Positions 8,464 to 17,323 of a stretch of DNA of 64,000 nucleotides are shown here, piece after piece. The DNA lies in contig CBFHNR010000004.1 of NCBI GenBank assembly GCA_965657215.1, positions 87,864-151,863 of the forward strand, written 5' to 3'. The stretch is from JAHEJA01 sp965657215 (lineage in GTDB: Bacteria; Pseudomonadota; Alphaproteobacteria; Rhodobacterales; Rhodobacteraceae). Below the pieces are notes generated by a model that saw nothing but the letters and a program-made list of their open reading frames with translations, ran no database searches and had not been told where the DNA came from. Position 1 is the first letter of the stretch, and every line of letters begins with the position of its first letter. Both the position numbers and the translations under genes were made by a program.

Positions 8464-8510
8464 TGCAAAAATACTCTCGGGGGGTTTGGGGGGCAGACAG
8501 CCCCCCAGAG
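8464..8510. repeat. G/C-rich hairpin repeat, copy 1
   Basis: An AT-rich lead (TGCAAAAATACTC) is followed by a G-run, TTT, then a 7-bp stem (GGGGGGC 8488-8494, GCCCCCC 8500-8506) with an AGACA loop. A second copy with the same architecture lies at 40990-41034. Copy 1 sits between convergent genes, so it could act as a terminator. Confidence 0.75.
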
Positions 8511-8521
8511 GTCTAAAAATC

Positions 8522-10072
8522 TTACCGACCCTTGAACAGTCCGCCCAAGACACCTCGAACAATACGACGCCCCGTGGTGCCGCGAAGCTCCTTGATCAAG
8601 GCATCCCCAAGCGCTGCCCCCAAACTATCCTTGCCACCACTGCGGCGCGCAGATGATCGTCCAACACGCGCGCCCGAATACCGTCTCGCAGAGGAAAATT
8701 CACGCGCTCTAACATCGTCTTCACCTGCCCCATCCAAGGCCACTTGCCCCTCTTCGCCCTCTCGCGCGGCCTCAGCTGCGCGCTGTTGCAAAATTTCAAA
8801 GGCCGAATGGCGATCTAATCGATCACGATATTTCAATTCCAAATGCGACCCTGCAATCACCGCCGCACGTTCGGTGTCACTAATTGGTCCCAACTGTGAC
8901 GATGGTGGACGGATCAATGTGCGTTCAACCACGCCTGGCACACCTTTATCTTCAAGGAAACTTGTAACCGCCTCCCCGACACCAACCTGCAAAATCGCCT
9001 CCTCAGTTTCAAACCTTGGGTTATCGCGATAGGTTTCTGAGGCCAACCGCAGAGCTTTTCTATCTCGCGCCGTATAGGCCCGCAGAGCGTGCTGCACGCG
9101 ATTGCCGAGCTGTCCCAAGACATCTTCGGGGATATCTGTAGGGCTTTGTGTCACGAAATATATCCCAACCCCTTTAGAGCGAATAAGGCGCGCGACTTGT
9201 TCAACCTTATCCAAGAGCGCTTTGGGCGCATCATCAAACAATAGATGCGCTTCATCGAAAAAGAAAACCAGTTTTGGTTTGTCAGGATCGCCAACTTCAG
9301 GAAGGGTTTCAAACAACTCCGACAGCAACCAAAGCAGGAAGGTCGCATAGAGCCGAGGACTGGCCATCAACTTGTCTGCGGCCAAAATATTGATCCGTCC
9401 GCGCCCGTCTTGATCAAGACTCATGATATCTGAGAGATCCAAGGCGGGTTCACCGAACAACTCCGTCGCCCCTTGGTTTTCCAAAATCAACAAACGCCGC
9501 TGAATAGCGCCAATGGAGTTCACAGAGATATTGCCATATCTCAACGCCAGATCCGTTCGGTTTTCCCCAACCCAAACCAAAAGCGCTTGCAAATCCTTGA
9601 GGTCGAGCAAGGCCATGCCGTGTTCATCAGAAAGTCGAAAGGCGATGTTAAATATCCCTTCTTGAGCCTCGGTCAGCTCTAACAATCGCGCCAGTAGCAA
9701 GGGACCCATTTCCGCAACGGTGGTGCGCACGGGATGACCTTTTTCACCGAATAGATCCCAGAATGTCACAGGAAATTTGTCGTAAGAATAGGTATCAAAC
9801 CCAATTTGCGCTGCGCGTTTTTGAAAGGCCTCGTGCAATTTGAAATCAGAACGCCCTGACGCCGCAATCCCAGACAGATCCCCTTTGACATCGGCCATGA
9901 ACACAGGGACACCAGCGGCGGAAAACTCCTCGGCCAAGATTTGCAACGTTACCGTTTTACCAGTCCCCGTTGCCCCCGCAATGAGACCATGCCGATTTGC
10001 GTAGTTTAGCTTGAGAAATTGTTTTTCTGCATAGTTCTCACCGCCACCGCCGACGAATGCACCCTGTTTCAT
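8522..10072 (-). CDS. HerA-like P-loop ATPase (DUF853 / YjgR type)
   Basis: A 516-residue ATPase of the HerA/FtsK superfamily, similar to E. coli YjgR. Walker A is GATGTGKT (residues 33-40) and Walker B is LVFFFDEAHLLF near residue 267. A basic, Arg/Ser-rich linker and a GALGDALIKEL tail end the protein. The family's role is poorly defined and DNA or nucleic-acid translocation is assumed. I chose the ATG at 10072 because an AAGGGA ribosome site precedes it at good spacing and the conserved sequence starts there; an upstream in-frame ATG adds ten residues. There is no NurA nuclease partner next to it, so it is not a HerA-NurA pair. It appears to be a single-gene unit. Confidence 0.85.
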   Translation of the reverse strand: MKQGAFVGGGGENYAEKQFLKLNYANRHGLIAGATGTGKTVTLQILAEEFSAAGVPVFMADVKGDLSGIAASGRSDFKLHEAFQKRAAQIGFDTYSYDKFPVTFWDLFGEKGHPVRTTVAEMGPLLLARLLELTEAQEGIFNIAFRLSDEHGMALLDLKDLQALLVWVGENRTDLALRYGNISVNSIGAIQRRLLILENQGATELFGEPALDLSDIMSLDQDGRGRINILAADKLMASPRLYATFLLWLLSELFETLPEVGDPDKPKLVFFFDEAHLLFDDAPKALLDKVEQVARLIRSKGVGIYFVTQSPTDIPEDVLGQLGNRVQHALRAYTARDRKALRLASETYRDNPRFETEEAILQVGVGEAVTSFLEDKGVPGVVERTLIRPPSSQLGPISDTERAAVIAGSHLELKYRDRLDRHSAFEILQQRAAEAAREGEEGQVALDGAGEDDVRAREFSSARRYSGARVGRSSARRSGGKDSLGAALGDALIKELRGTTGRRIVRGVLGGLFKGR

Positions 10073-10228
10073 GGCATGTCCCTTAATGCTTTTGAGCTGC
10101 AAGCTATAACAAAGATTTGTGCGGTTAAAGTGCCGAGTTTTGTTTGCTTAAATACGTCCAACAAACGCACCACGTCTTTGCCTCCAGACCGGTAATTTCA
10201 AGAACACAAAAAAGTATCAAATTAGCTG

Positions 10229-10257
10229 TTGACCAATAAGATTTGCTTTTGTAGCGT
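10229..10257 (+). promoter_or_regulatory. Candidate promoter of the putative small RNA
   Basis: TTGACC at 10229-10234 resembles a -35 box. Seventeen bases later TAGCGT at 10252-10257 is a weak -10 match. The spacing is ideal and a structured, terminator-ended segment starts just downstream. Confidence 0.4.
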
Positions 10258-10262
10258 GTTGT

Positions 10263-10335
10263 TAATAAGTCGGCCTGTCCGACGGGGAGAGACATAAAAA
10301 TAAGAGGGCTGCTAATAATGGCCCTCTTTTATTTT
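10263..10335 (+). ncRNA. Candidate small RNA of about 70 nt
   Basis: The segment contains a 5-bp hairpin (GTCGG 10269-10273, CCGAC 10279-10283, loop CCTGT), an unpaired G/A-rich stretch with GGGGAGAG, then an 8-bp terminator hairpin (AAGAGGGC 10302-10309, GCCCTCTT 10321-10328) running into T-rich sequence. A promoter-like element precedes it at the right distance. No open reading frame fits. The hairpin, single-strand and terminator layout is typical of bacterial trans-acting small RNAs. It could instead be a 5' leader of the IalB-family gene with an attenuator. Confidence 0.45.
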
Positions 10336-10450
10336 GCCGAGATTTCAATGAACGTTAGCAAAGTTTCGCCGCTTAACAAATTCATTTACTTGTACAATTC
10401 ACCTCTATGCTTAAATGTACTTAGAACAGCATCGCCCAAGGATCGTATTC

Positions 10451-11038
10451 ATGTGGACTAAAATTATTTCAAGCACGGCTCTCTGTCTGAGCCTGACACT
10501 CTCTCCTGCATTCGCGCAAGAAGCCTCAACAGCCCCTGCAGAGCCCGCGCAAGCGCCTCAACCACAGACCGAACCGCAGATTGGGCAACCTTATTTGGGG
10601 TCCAACGAAAAAGATTGGGACGTGATTTGCATTAAATCTGACCAAGAAACAGACCCTTGCGAAATACGTCAATTGGTTTTGGACCAAAACAAAGACCCTA
10701 TGATTGAAATCACATTAGAGCGGATTGCAGGGCAACAAGGGGCTGTTGCAGGGGCGACTGTGATCGTACCGCTGGAAACAATTTTGACGGTTCCTTTGAC
10801 CCTTGCCATTGATGGCGCCAAAGGCAAGCAATACCCCTATACGTTTTGTAATTCAGTTGGCTGTATTGCACGGATTGGCCTGACGCAAAGCGATGTGGAT
10901 GCGATGAAGCGGGGAAAAATGGCAGAGCTCAGCCTGTCTCATTTGACGGTATCGGACCGGCTTGTGACTATTCCTGTGTCCCTAAGCGGATTTACCGCCG
11001 CATATGACAAAGCAACCGTAAAAACAATCGCCAACTAA
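10451..11038 (+). CDS. Invasion-associated locus B (IalB) family secreted protein
   Basis: The 195-residue product starts with a Sec-type signal peptide (about residues 1-22, ending AFAQE) followed by a Pro/Ala/Gln-rich linker. The rest matches the IalB family found across alphaproteobacteria: a WDVICIKS start, paired Cys residues around DPCEI, and FCNSVGCIARI. It is therefore probably periplasmic or outer-membrane associated, with disulfides. Despite the name, non-pathogenic Rhodobacterales carry several and the function is unknown. I chose the ATG at 10451 because it opens the signal peptide and follows AAGGATCG. Its stop overlaps the lpxB stop on the other strand by four bases. Confidence 0.85.
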   Translation: MWTKIISSTALCLSLTLSPAFAQEASTAPAEPAQAPQPQTEPQIGQPYLGSNEKDWDVICIKSDQETDPCEIRQLVLDQNKDPMIEITLERIAGQQGAVAGATVIVPLETILTVPLTLAIDGAKGKQYPYTFCNSVGCIARIGLTQSDVDAMKRGKMAELSLSHLTVSDRLVTIPVSLSGFTAAYDKATVKTIAN

Positions 11039-12189
11039 GCGCGGTTGAGATACGACACCACGGATTGCGCGGCCCGTATTCCTGGATTTGGGCCCCCTTT
11101 ACCAAGTTTGTCCATCGTATCACGCAAAATCGGGTGCTGGACATCAGGGGTGTTGAATACCTCGACCAAGCCTTTTGAAATGCGATCCGCGCGACAGTGT
11201 GCGCCAATGAATTCGGGGATAATACGCGTCTCTGTTACCAGATTGGCTAATGTGACCGTATCCACCTGTAACATCCGACCGATGATCTGACGGGACAGCC
11301 ACCCCATATCATAAGCAATCACCATCGGCGTGTCATTTGCCGCTAACTCAAGCGACACAGTCCCAGACGCCGCCAATGCCACATGCGCGCCTTTAAAGGC
11401 TGCGCGTTTATCTTGCGGCGTGGAACCCGCGGTTGGATCAAGAATGATCGGCTTGTTGGCCCAATCTTGGGTCATGTCCTGCACCAATGGCGCGACATGC
11501 GCGATTGTGGGAAGCACGATTTTGACATCTGGGTTTGACTTTGCAAATTGCTCTAACGTCTCTCCAAAGATCGGCGCGAGCCTGTTAATCTCAGACCGCC
11601 GTGATCCGGGTAAACAGAGAATAAATGGAGCATCGCCCAAATCATATTTGGCGCGAAACTCTGCAACCTCAGCATCCGTCGCAATCTCATCTTCAACAAC
11701 AGGATGCCCAACAAAGTCACAGCTCATTCCGGAAGCCGTCATAAAGGGAGGTTCAAACGGCAAAAGCGCCATGACATGATCCACATGCGCCGCCATTTTA
11801 GCCGCCCTCTTGGGCCGCCATGCCCAAACCGTTGGCGCAACATAATGAACCACGGGGATATCGCTGTTTTCTTTGACAATTTTGGCAACACGAAGGGAAA
11901 ATTCAGGCGCATCAATGGTTATTAAGACGTCTGGCTTCTGATCCAAAACCGCTTGGGCTGCGAGGGTGATCCGAGATTTCAAAAACCGATATTGGTTTAG
12001 GATTTCAACAATTCCCATGACGGAAATATCGCTCATCGGGAAAAGCGTCTCTAACCCCTCCGCCTGCATGCGCGCGCCACCAATGCCTGAAAACTTGGGG
12101 GGATGAGTGGAGATTTCTGTGAGGCCCTTCATCAAGGCCATGCCTAATTTATCCCCAGATTCCTCGCCCGCGATGAGAAAGACATTCAT
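11035..12189 (-). CDS. lpxB: Lipid-A-disaccharide synthase
   Basis: Condenses UDP-2,3-diacylglucosamine with 2,3-diacylglucosamine-1-phosphate (lipid X) to the lipid A disaccharide at the inner face of the cytoplasmic membrane. The 384-residue protein begins with the family motif FLIAGEESGD, and contains FSGIGG, HYVAPTVWAW and LPGSRRSEI, all LpxB blocks. It is the last gene of the outer-membrane/lipid A run and overlaps lpxI by four bases, implying translational coupling. It ends tail to tail with the IalB-family gene. No start ambiguity: the motif begins within the first residues. Confidence 0.96.
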   Translation of the reverse strand: MNVFLIAGEESGDKLGMALMKGLTEISTHPPKFSGIGGARMQAEGLETLFPMSDISVMGIVEILNQYRFLKSRITLAAQAVLDQKPDVLITIDAPEFSLRVAKIVKENSDIPVVHYVAPTVWAWRPKRAAKMAAHVDHVMALLPFEPPFMTASGMSCDFVGHPVVEDEIATDAEVAEFRAKYDLGDAPFILCLPGSRRSEINRLAPIFGETLEQFAKSNPDVKIVLPTIAHVAPLVQDMTQDWANKPIILDPTAGSTPQDKRAAFKGAHVALAASGTVSLELAANDTPMVIAYDMGWLSRQIIGRMLQVDTVTLANLVTETRIIPEFIGAHCRADRISKGLVEVFNTPDVQHPILRDTMDKLGKGGPNPGIRAAQSVVSYLNRA

Positions 12190-12995
12190 GGCGTCATCTC
12201 TTGCGCAAGGATAAAGATATTATGCGCCTGTGCCGCGCTCAATACCTGTTCACGATCCAAGATCACCACTGATTTGGGCGAAACCACGATCCCTGAGAGA
12301 CCTGCGTTTGCAACAGCAACCACTGTATCGGGGCCAATAGTGGGCATATCAACACGAAGCTCTTGGCCAAGTTTCGGACGTTTCACAAAAACCCCGCGCG
12401 TCTTATGACGCAAATGATCCGCGGTTTTCGCAACAAAGGACAGCATAGCATCCGTGCCTTGCAACGTCTCAATACCCAGGATCAACCCGTTTTCAACAAC
12501 CACACCCTGACCCACATCAAGAGTTGAGAGCTGGCGCAAGGCGTTATCCGCTTTTTCGATATTTCCTTGAACGCTATCAGGTAATTCGCCCACCAGCAAA
12601 CCCGCGCCTATGGTCAAATCAGAAAGCAATTCATGCGCGCCAACAACAGCAATGCCTTGATCCTCAAACATCGACACAACAAAGCGCAACAAGCCATCAT
12701 CGCCCTCTTGAAAGGCCTGCATCAAACGCGGAGCAATCTCTTTCATAAAGGGATCAAACTGGCTTGGATCCAACGTGGGGCGCGACATAGCACCCGCCAT
12801 GACAACACGTCTGATACTGTTCTGGTGTAAATCCTCGAAAAGACGGCCCAAAGTATTAAAGCTTTGGGAAATGGCCTCTGATCCGAGATCGTGAGACATG
12901 CCCTCAAACACATAACACCGCGCCTGAGGATAGGCCGCAGACAAGGTCACCGGCAACGACCCAGACCCCGCAATGAGTGCCAAGTCAGACATCAT
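12186..12995 (-). CDS. lpxI: UDP-2,3-diacylglucosamine diphosphatase, LpxI type
   Basis: Cleaves UDP-2,3-diacylglucosamine to lipid X and UMP. It belongs to the LpxI family (formerly DUF1009), which replaces the unrelated metal-dependent LpxH in many alphaproteobacteria. The 269-residue length is typical, and the N-terminal LALIAGSGSLP and C-terminal DMPTIGPDTV stretches are family signatures. It lies between lpxA and lpxB, which supports the substrate assignment. Two consecutive ATG codons (12995 and 12992) are possible starts. The gene begins three bases after the lpxA stop and overlaps lpxB. Confidence 0.93.
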   Translation of the reverse strand: MMSDLALIAGSGSLPVTLSAAYPQARCYVFEGMSHDLGSEAISQSFNTLGRLFEDLHQNSIRRVVMAGAMSRPTLDPSQFDPFMKEIAPRLMQAFQEGDDGLLRFVVSMFEDQGIAVVGAHELLSDLTIGAGLLVGELPDSVQGNIEKADNALRQLSTLDVGQGVVVENGLILGIETLQGTDAMLSFVAKTADHLRHKTRGVFVKRPKLGQELRVDMPTIGPDTVVAVANAGLSGIVVSPKSVVILDREQVLSAAQAHNIFILAQEMTP

Positions 12996-12998
12996 GCA

Positions 12999-13787
12999 TC
13001 AGCTCGGCGTTAAAAAGGAACGGTCACTCGCGCCCATGACGAAATCAACGATGTGTTGCACATAGTCGCTTTCGCTTTCCTCACCCAGACGTTTGGCGCG
13101 ATCATTGAACGTCCCCTCGCCCTGTGCCAACATTTGGAAGGCAGCCCGCAGTGCGGTGATATCGGCGCGTGACACACCTTTGCGTTTCAGACCCACAAGG
13201 TTCAGCCCGTCCAATTCACCACGCGGGGCTTGAACCAATCCATAGGGGATCACATCATTGGTCACCATGGTGACGGCACCGATGATAGCGCCACGGCCAA
13301 TACGCACGAATTGGTGGATACCAGAGAGACCGCCAACAATGGCATCGTCTTCGATCACGCAGTGCCCTGCAACGGCTGAGTTGTTTACCAAGATCACACG
13401 ATCATGAATAATCACGTCATGCGCCACATGACAGCCCGCCATGAATAAGCCGTCGTTGCCAATTTTTGTAACACCACCGCCCCCTTGGGTGCCCGTGTTC
13501 ATTGTGACATGTTCGCGGATGCGGTTTCGTTCACCTATTATTAGTTCGCTGTCTTCACCGTTGAATTTCAAATCCTGAGGGATTTCCCCCAAAACAGCAA
13601 ACGAAAATACGACAGTGTCGGCCCCAATTGTTGTGCGTCCTTTGACTACAACATGGCTTTTGAGATCCACTCCAGATCGCAGCACGACGTTCGGTCCGAT
13701 ATGACAAAACGGACCGATGCGAACGCCCTCTTCAATGACGGCGCCTTCTTCGATGACGGCACTTGGATGAATGAAACCGTTACTCAC
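12999..13787 (-). CDS. lpxA: Acyl-ACP--UDP-N-acetylglucosamine O-acyltransferase
   Basis: Catalyses the first lipid A step, 3-O-acylation of UDP-GlcNAc. The 262-residue protein starts with IHPSAVIEEGAVIEEG, the first of many hexapeptide repeats forming a left-handed beta-helix, and ends in the usual helical domain. Near residue 120 the GCHVAHD segment contains the expected catalytic His. The start is a GTG at 13787, eight bases after a GGAG ribosome site located in the end of fabZ; the nearby ATG at 13791 is out of frame and ends after three codons. Five bases separate it from fabZ. Confidence 0.95.
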   Translation of the reverse strand: MSNGFIHPSAVIEEGAVIEEGVRIGPFCHIGPNVVLRSGVDLKSHVVVKGRTTIGADTVVFSFAVLGEIPQDLKFNGEDSELIIGERNRIREHVTMNTGTQGGGGVTKIGNDGLFMAGCHVAHDVIIHDRVILVNNSAVAGHCVIEDDAIVGGLSGIHQFVRIGRGAIIGAVTMVTNDVIPYGLVQAPRGELDGLNLVGLKRKGVSRADITALRAAFQMLAQGEGTFNDRAKRLGEESESDYVQHIVDFVMGASDRSFLTPS

Positions 13788-13792
13788 GCATG

Positions 13793-14257
13793 TTACTCCT
13801 GTGGAAGGTCCATCATCGCCGTGAATTCAGCTTCTGCGGCCATTTCACCTTCGACAGTTGCGACACCGGAGAATTTCCAAACCTTCGCACCTGGTTTTCC
13901 ACGCAGTGTCGTCAAATTCATGTCTAACACATCGCCGGGAATAACTTTGCGGCGGAATTTGCATTTGTCGATCGACATGAAATAAATCAACATCTCTTTG
14001 TCAGCGAGGTTGAGCGCCGTCCCCACCATCACAGCAGCCGTTTGCGCCATGGCTTCGACAATCGTAACACCAGGCATGATCGGTGTCCCAGGAAAGTGCC
14101 CCTGAAAATGCGGCTCATTCATAGTGACGTTTTTGATGCCTTTGGCCGAGGCGGTTCCATTGATATCAACCACGCGATCCACCAACAAAAACGGATAGCG
14201 ATGTGGCAAGATGCGTTGGATGAGTTGGATATCAGCGCTGAGTAGCTCTTCAGACAT
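13793..14257 (-). CDS. fabZ: 3-hydroxyacyl-ACP dehydratase
   Basis: Dehydrates 3-hydroxyacyl-ACP in fatty-acid elongation and sits beside lpxA because both draw on the same 3-hydroxyacyl-ACP pool. Counting from the ATG at 14257 (154 residues), the hotdog-fold active site HFQGHFPG places the catalytic His at 54, and GVTIVEAMAQ places the Glu at 68. I preferred this ATG over the one two codons upstream because the AAGGA ribosome site is properly spaced only for it. It follows the Skp/OmpH gene across about 75 bases, which probably hold a secondary promoter. Confidence 0.94.
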   Translation of the reverse strand: MSEELLSADIQLIQRILPHRYPFLLVDRVVDINGTASAKGIKNVTMNEPHFQGHFPGTPIMPGVTIVEAMAQTAAVMVGTALNLADKEMLIYFMSIDKCKFRRKVIPGDVLDMNLTTLRGKPGAKVWKFSGVATVEGEMAAEAEFTAMMDLPQE

Positions 14258-14331
14258 GGTCATTCCTTACTTTTTTCTGTGCAAACCCCTAGCAACCCAC
14301 GCAGGTTTGGGCAAGCGATATGGGCGAAAAT

Positions 14332-14883
14332 CTAATCCTGAACAGGGGTGCTGCCGTCGCCAATTTCTAAATTCATCCGCTCAATAACTTGATCCGTAAT
14401 ATCAATGGAAGCTAAATCCAAAACTACTGTAGAGCGTTCCAAAACAGCGACAGCCCCATGTTGCGTCATAATTTCAAACATATAAGGGGCTGCGGTTTGG
14501 ATGAGCTGAACTTGGCTGCGGTTGTTTTCCTGCAGTATTGTGTCTTCTAAGTCTTTGCGCTCTTGGCGGATCCGATTGACCCGTTGATCAAAATCAGCCG
14601 CCAATTCGCGAAATGCATCAGGTTCCATTTCCTTGCGCTTATCGCGCAGCGCCATTTCTTCGGTCGAGAGCTCCGCTTCGATTTGATTGTTCTCAATTTG
14701 TAGAGCGCGCATGCTCTCATTCAGCTCGCTGAACAATCGCTGGCCATAGTTGGATTCGCGCACGAGCCTCACACGATCCACGGTGACGATCGGATATTGT
14801 TCAAACTGCTCCTCTTGTGCAGTGACCCCATTCACTGAAAACAGGGCCAATATCAGAGAGATTATGCCAACCCAATGACGCAT
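14332..14883 (-). CDS. skp: OmpH/Skp-family periplasmic chaperone
   Basis: Holds unfolded outer-membrane proteins in the periplasm on the way to BamA. The 183-residue product has a signal peptide (about residues 1-22, ending VTAQEE). The mature part has a YPIVTVDRVRLVRES start typical of OmpH, then a long, charged, coiled-coil-rich helix (about residues 50-120), and a short beta segment with VVLDLASIDITD. It begins at the stop of bamA, sharing bases, and lies between bamA and fabZ, the normal order in Rhodobacterales. Confidence 0.88.
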   Translation of the reverse strand: MRHWVGIISLILALFSVNGVTAQEEQFEQYPIVTVDRVRLVRESNYGQRLFSELNESMRALQIENNQIEAELSTEEMALRDKRKEMEPDAFRELAADFDQRVNRIRQERKDLEDTILQENNRSQVQLIQTAAPYMFEIMTQHGAVAVLERSTVVLDLASIDITDQVIERMNLEIGDGSTPVQD

Positions 14884-17219
14884 TAGAACGATGTTGAAAT
14901 CGTCAGCTCAAAGAACCGATCAATATCTTGGGGTTGCTTGTCCAGAGCCTTGGAAAAGTTAAAGCGCAATGGGCCAATTGGCGTTTGCCAAAAGAGAGAG
15001 GCCCCAACAACTTGTCGCCATGCGCCATCTTCATAGAGGACGTCATTGTTCACTTCGGGCAAGGACCATAGGTTGCCAACGTCATAGAACAAACCACCTG
15101 AGAGGCCATATTCCTCTGGGATCCCCAAGGGAAATTCTGCCTCAAGGCGCAGCGCGGCGAACATGTCACCACCCAGCGCATCATTTGCAGTGCTATTCTG
15201 CTCACGCGGACCGATGCCACCTGGTTCAAAGCCGCGGATGACGCTTGATCCAAGCGTAAAGCGGTCAACAACGCGGCTTGAACCCTTGGTGTAATTCAAC
15301 ATCCCACCTTCGACAGTGGCGCGAAGTGTGACTTCTTCGTTCCAAACTTTGCGCTGCGCAATGGCTTTGGCCACTGTTTTCACGCTACGGGAATCTCCGC
15401 CGATCCCTGAGAAGTCTTGCCCAAATTGAAGCAATACTCCAGAATTCGGATCAAGTCCTGAGCGACGCGTATCATAGCTCAAAGTGTAGCCTAAGCCATT
15501 TGAGATAACTTTACGTCGACGCGCTTCCCTATTAATAATCGCGCCTTGCGTTTGAACGCCAGTGATGTCGTTATATTGTGTGGTCGCACGAACAGAAAAA
15601 TATGTGTCTTCACGAATTGGAAAGCTCAATGACGGCTGCAAGATAGCGGTTTCCGTATCGTAAGCCGCGTTCTGATTGTTTGTTTCACGATAGCTTGCGT
15701 TCAAAGAAAAGCGCAAATCATTGTGTAAAAACGCAGGTTCCGTGAATTTCAAGGAATAGGTCTGATTATCCGCCCCACCCTTGATGGATAGGTTCAGCTG
15801 CTGACCGCGGCCCAAGAAATTGCGCTCGCTATATTCAACAATGCCGCCAAGACCATCATTTGATGAATAGCTGGCCCCAAAGCTCATGCTGCCTGTGGGT
15901 TGTTCTTCGACATTCACGTCGATGATGACTTGATCACCATTGGATCCTTCGCGCGCGTTGACATCTGCGTTGCTAAAGAACCCAAGTGCGCGAATACGCT
16001 CGGCCGTTTGGCGGATGTCGCGGGGATTGAATGGATCGCCTTCGACGGTGCGGAATTGACGGCGGATCACTTGATCCAAAGTGGCTGTGTTGCCTTCAAT
16101 GTCGATACGCTCAACAAAAATTCGCGGGCCGCGTTCCACAATATAATTGATGTCTAAAGTCAGGCTTTCGTTGTTGCGAGTCACGTCGGGACGAACGCGA
16201 ATGAAATCATATCCCTTGCGCACTGCTAGACGTTCCAAACGGGCGATATCCGTTTCTACCGCGAAAGGAGAATACACACGACCCGTTTTAGATTTGATCG
16301 CCTTTTGAAATGCCTCAACGTCCACGCCACTCAGCTCAGTAGACGCCATGATATCACCAAAGCGGAATTGTTGACCCTCACGCACATTGAAGGTCATGAA
16401 ATAGCCATCACGCTCTTCGGCCAATTCGGCCGAGACGTTATTCACACGAAAATCAACATAGCCGCGAGATTGATAAAAATCGCTCAAGACTTGTTTATCA
16501 AATTCAATCTGATCTTCGATAAAGACGTCGCGCCGTACCAAAGCACGCAACAGACCCGTTTGTTTCGTGTTCAACACACGGCGCAAACGGCGATCACTAA
16601 AGGCGCGGTTGCCAACAACACCAATGCGTTCAACTTCGACTTGGCCGCCTTCAAAGACTTCGTAAATGACATCCACGCGGTTGTCTGATTTGCGAATGAT
16701 CTTTGGAGTGACTTTCGCCGCCAAGCGTCCTGCATTCGCATAAGCATTGGCAATGGCTTTGCGGTCTTCTTCAACAATTGTTGGGTTATAGACAAATCTC
16801 GGTTGCGAACGGATCATGACCGCCAAGGCATCATCCTTGATCTTGCGGTTTCCTTCAAACACAACGCGGTTGATTGTTGGGAATTCCTTAACCTGAACCA
16901 CCAAAGTGCGCCCACGCGGAATAAGATCAACGGTTTCAAATAGTCCGCTTGCGACCAAAGCTTGATAGCCATTATTCAATGTCTCGGCACTTACCGATTG
17001 ACCCGTTGACACACCAATGTAGTTTTGAATGGTGGCATCTTCTATCCGTTTGTTCCCTTGAACGTCTACCGAATTAAATCGAAACGTCTGCGCGATGACA
17101 GCCTGAGCCATCAGAACCGTTAACAATGCTGCAACCCAAAGCACGCTTCCCAAAGTAAAGCGTCGATCCGCAGTCCGAAGTGTTTTTGCATCCACGCGCG
17201 TCGAAGTCGTTAAGGTCAT
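14883..17219 (-). CDS. bamA: Outer-membrane protein assembly factor BamA
   Basis: Central component of the complex that inserts beta-barrel proteins into the outer membrane. The 778-residue length is typical. An N-terminal hydrophobic segment (about residues 25-43) is followed by five POTRA domains up to about residue 420, then the Bac_surface_Ag barrel starting with FGASYSSNDG. The protein ends in TISTSF, with the terminal Phe expected of barrel proteins. The start has a long charged lead (about 24 residues) before the signal segment, so a later start is possible, but the ATG at 17219 is the only ATG before the hydrophobic part. A 104-bp gap separates it from rseP. Confidence 0.96.
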   Translation of the reverse strand: MTLTTSTRVDAKTLRTADRRFTLGSVLWVAALLTVLMAQAVIAQTFRFNSVDVQGNKRIEDATIQNYIGVSTGQSVSAETLNNGYQALVASGLFETVDLIPRGRTLVVQVKEFPTINRVVFEGNRKIKDDALAVMIRSQPRFVYNPTIVEEDRKAIANAYANAGRLAAKVTPKIIRKSDNRVDVIYEVFEGGQVEVERIGVVGNRAFSDRRLRRVLNTKQTGLLRALVRRDVFIEDQIEFDKQVLSDFYQSRGYVDFRVNNVSAELAEERDGYFMTFNVREGQQFRFGDIMASTELSGVDVEAFQKAIKSKTGRVYSPFAVETDIARLERLAVRKGYDFIRVRPDVTRNNESLTLDINYIVERGPRIFVERIDIEGNTATLDQVIRRQFRTVEGDPFNPRDIRQTAERIRALGFFSNADVNAREGSNGDQVIIDVNVEEQPTGSMSFGASYSSNDGLGGIVEYSERNFLGRGQQLNLSIKGGADNQTYSLKFTEPAFLHNDLRFSLNASYRETNNQNAAYDTETAILQPSLSFPIREDTYFSVRATTQYNDITGVQTQGAIINREARRRKVISNGLGYTLSYDTRRSGLDPNSGVLLQFGQDFSGIGGDSRSVKTVAKAIAQRKVWNEEVTLRATVEGGMLNYTKGSSRVVDRFTLGSSVIRGFEPGGIGPREQNSTANDALGGDMFAALRLEAEFPLGIPEEYGLSGGLFYDVGNLWSLPEVNNDVLYEDGAWRQVVGASLFWQTPIGPLRFNFSKALDKQPQDIDRFFELTISTSF

Positions 17220-17323
17220 CCTGCAATCCCGAATAAAATAGCCTTTGGAATGTGACTAACCCCAAACGAAAGGCTTGTCAAAACCACATATTCGCTTTGG
17301 GCCCATTAAGCGAGATTATGCAC

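Larger units (their letters stand above)
10073..10450. other. Gene-free 378-bp interval upstream of the HerA-like gene
   Basis: No convincing reading frame is present in either strand. The first part should hold the minus-strand promoter of the HerA-like gene. The centre holds a promoter-like element, two hairpins and a T-run that look like a small-RNA gene. The last 100 bases are AT-rich and probably contain the IalB-family gene promoter. Confidence 0.7.

Noticed and set aside
8532..9032. Plus-strand 166-residue frame opposite the HerA-like gene
   Set aside because: It is a Ser/Pro/Arg-rich shadow of an intact, motif-bearing gene on the minus strand.
8522..10072. HerA-NurA defence or repair module
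   Set aside because: No NurA-type nuclease or other defence gene is adjacent; the protein resembles the widespread YjgR/DUF853 group.
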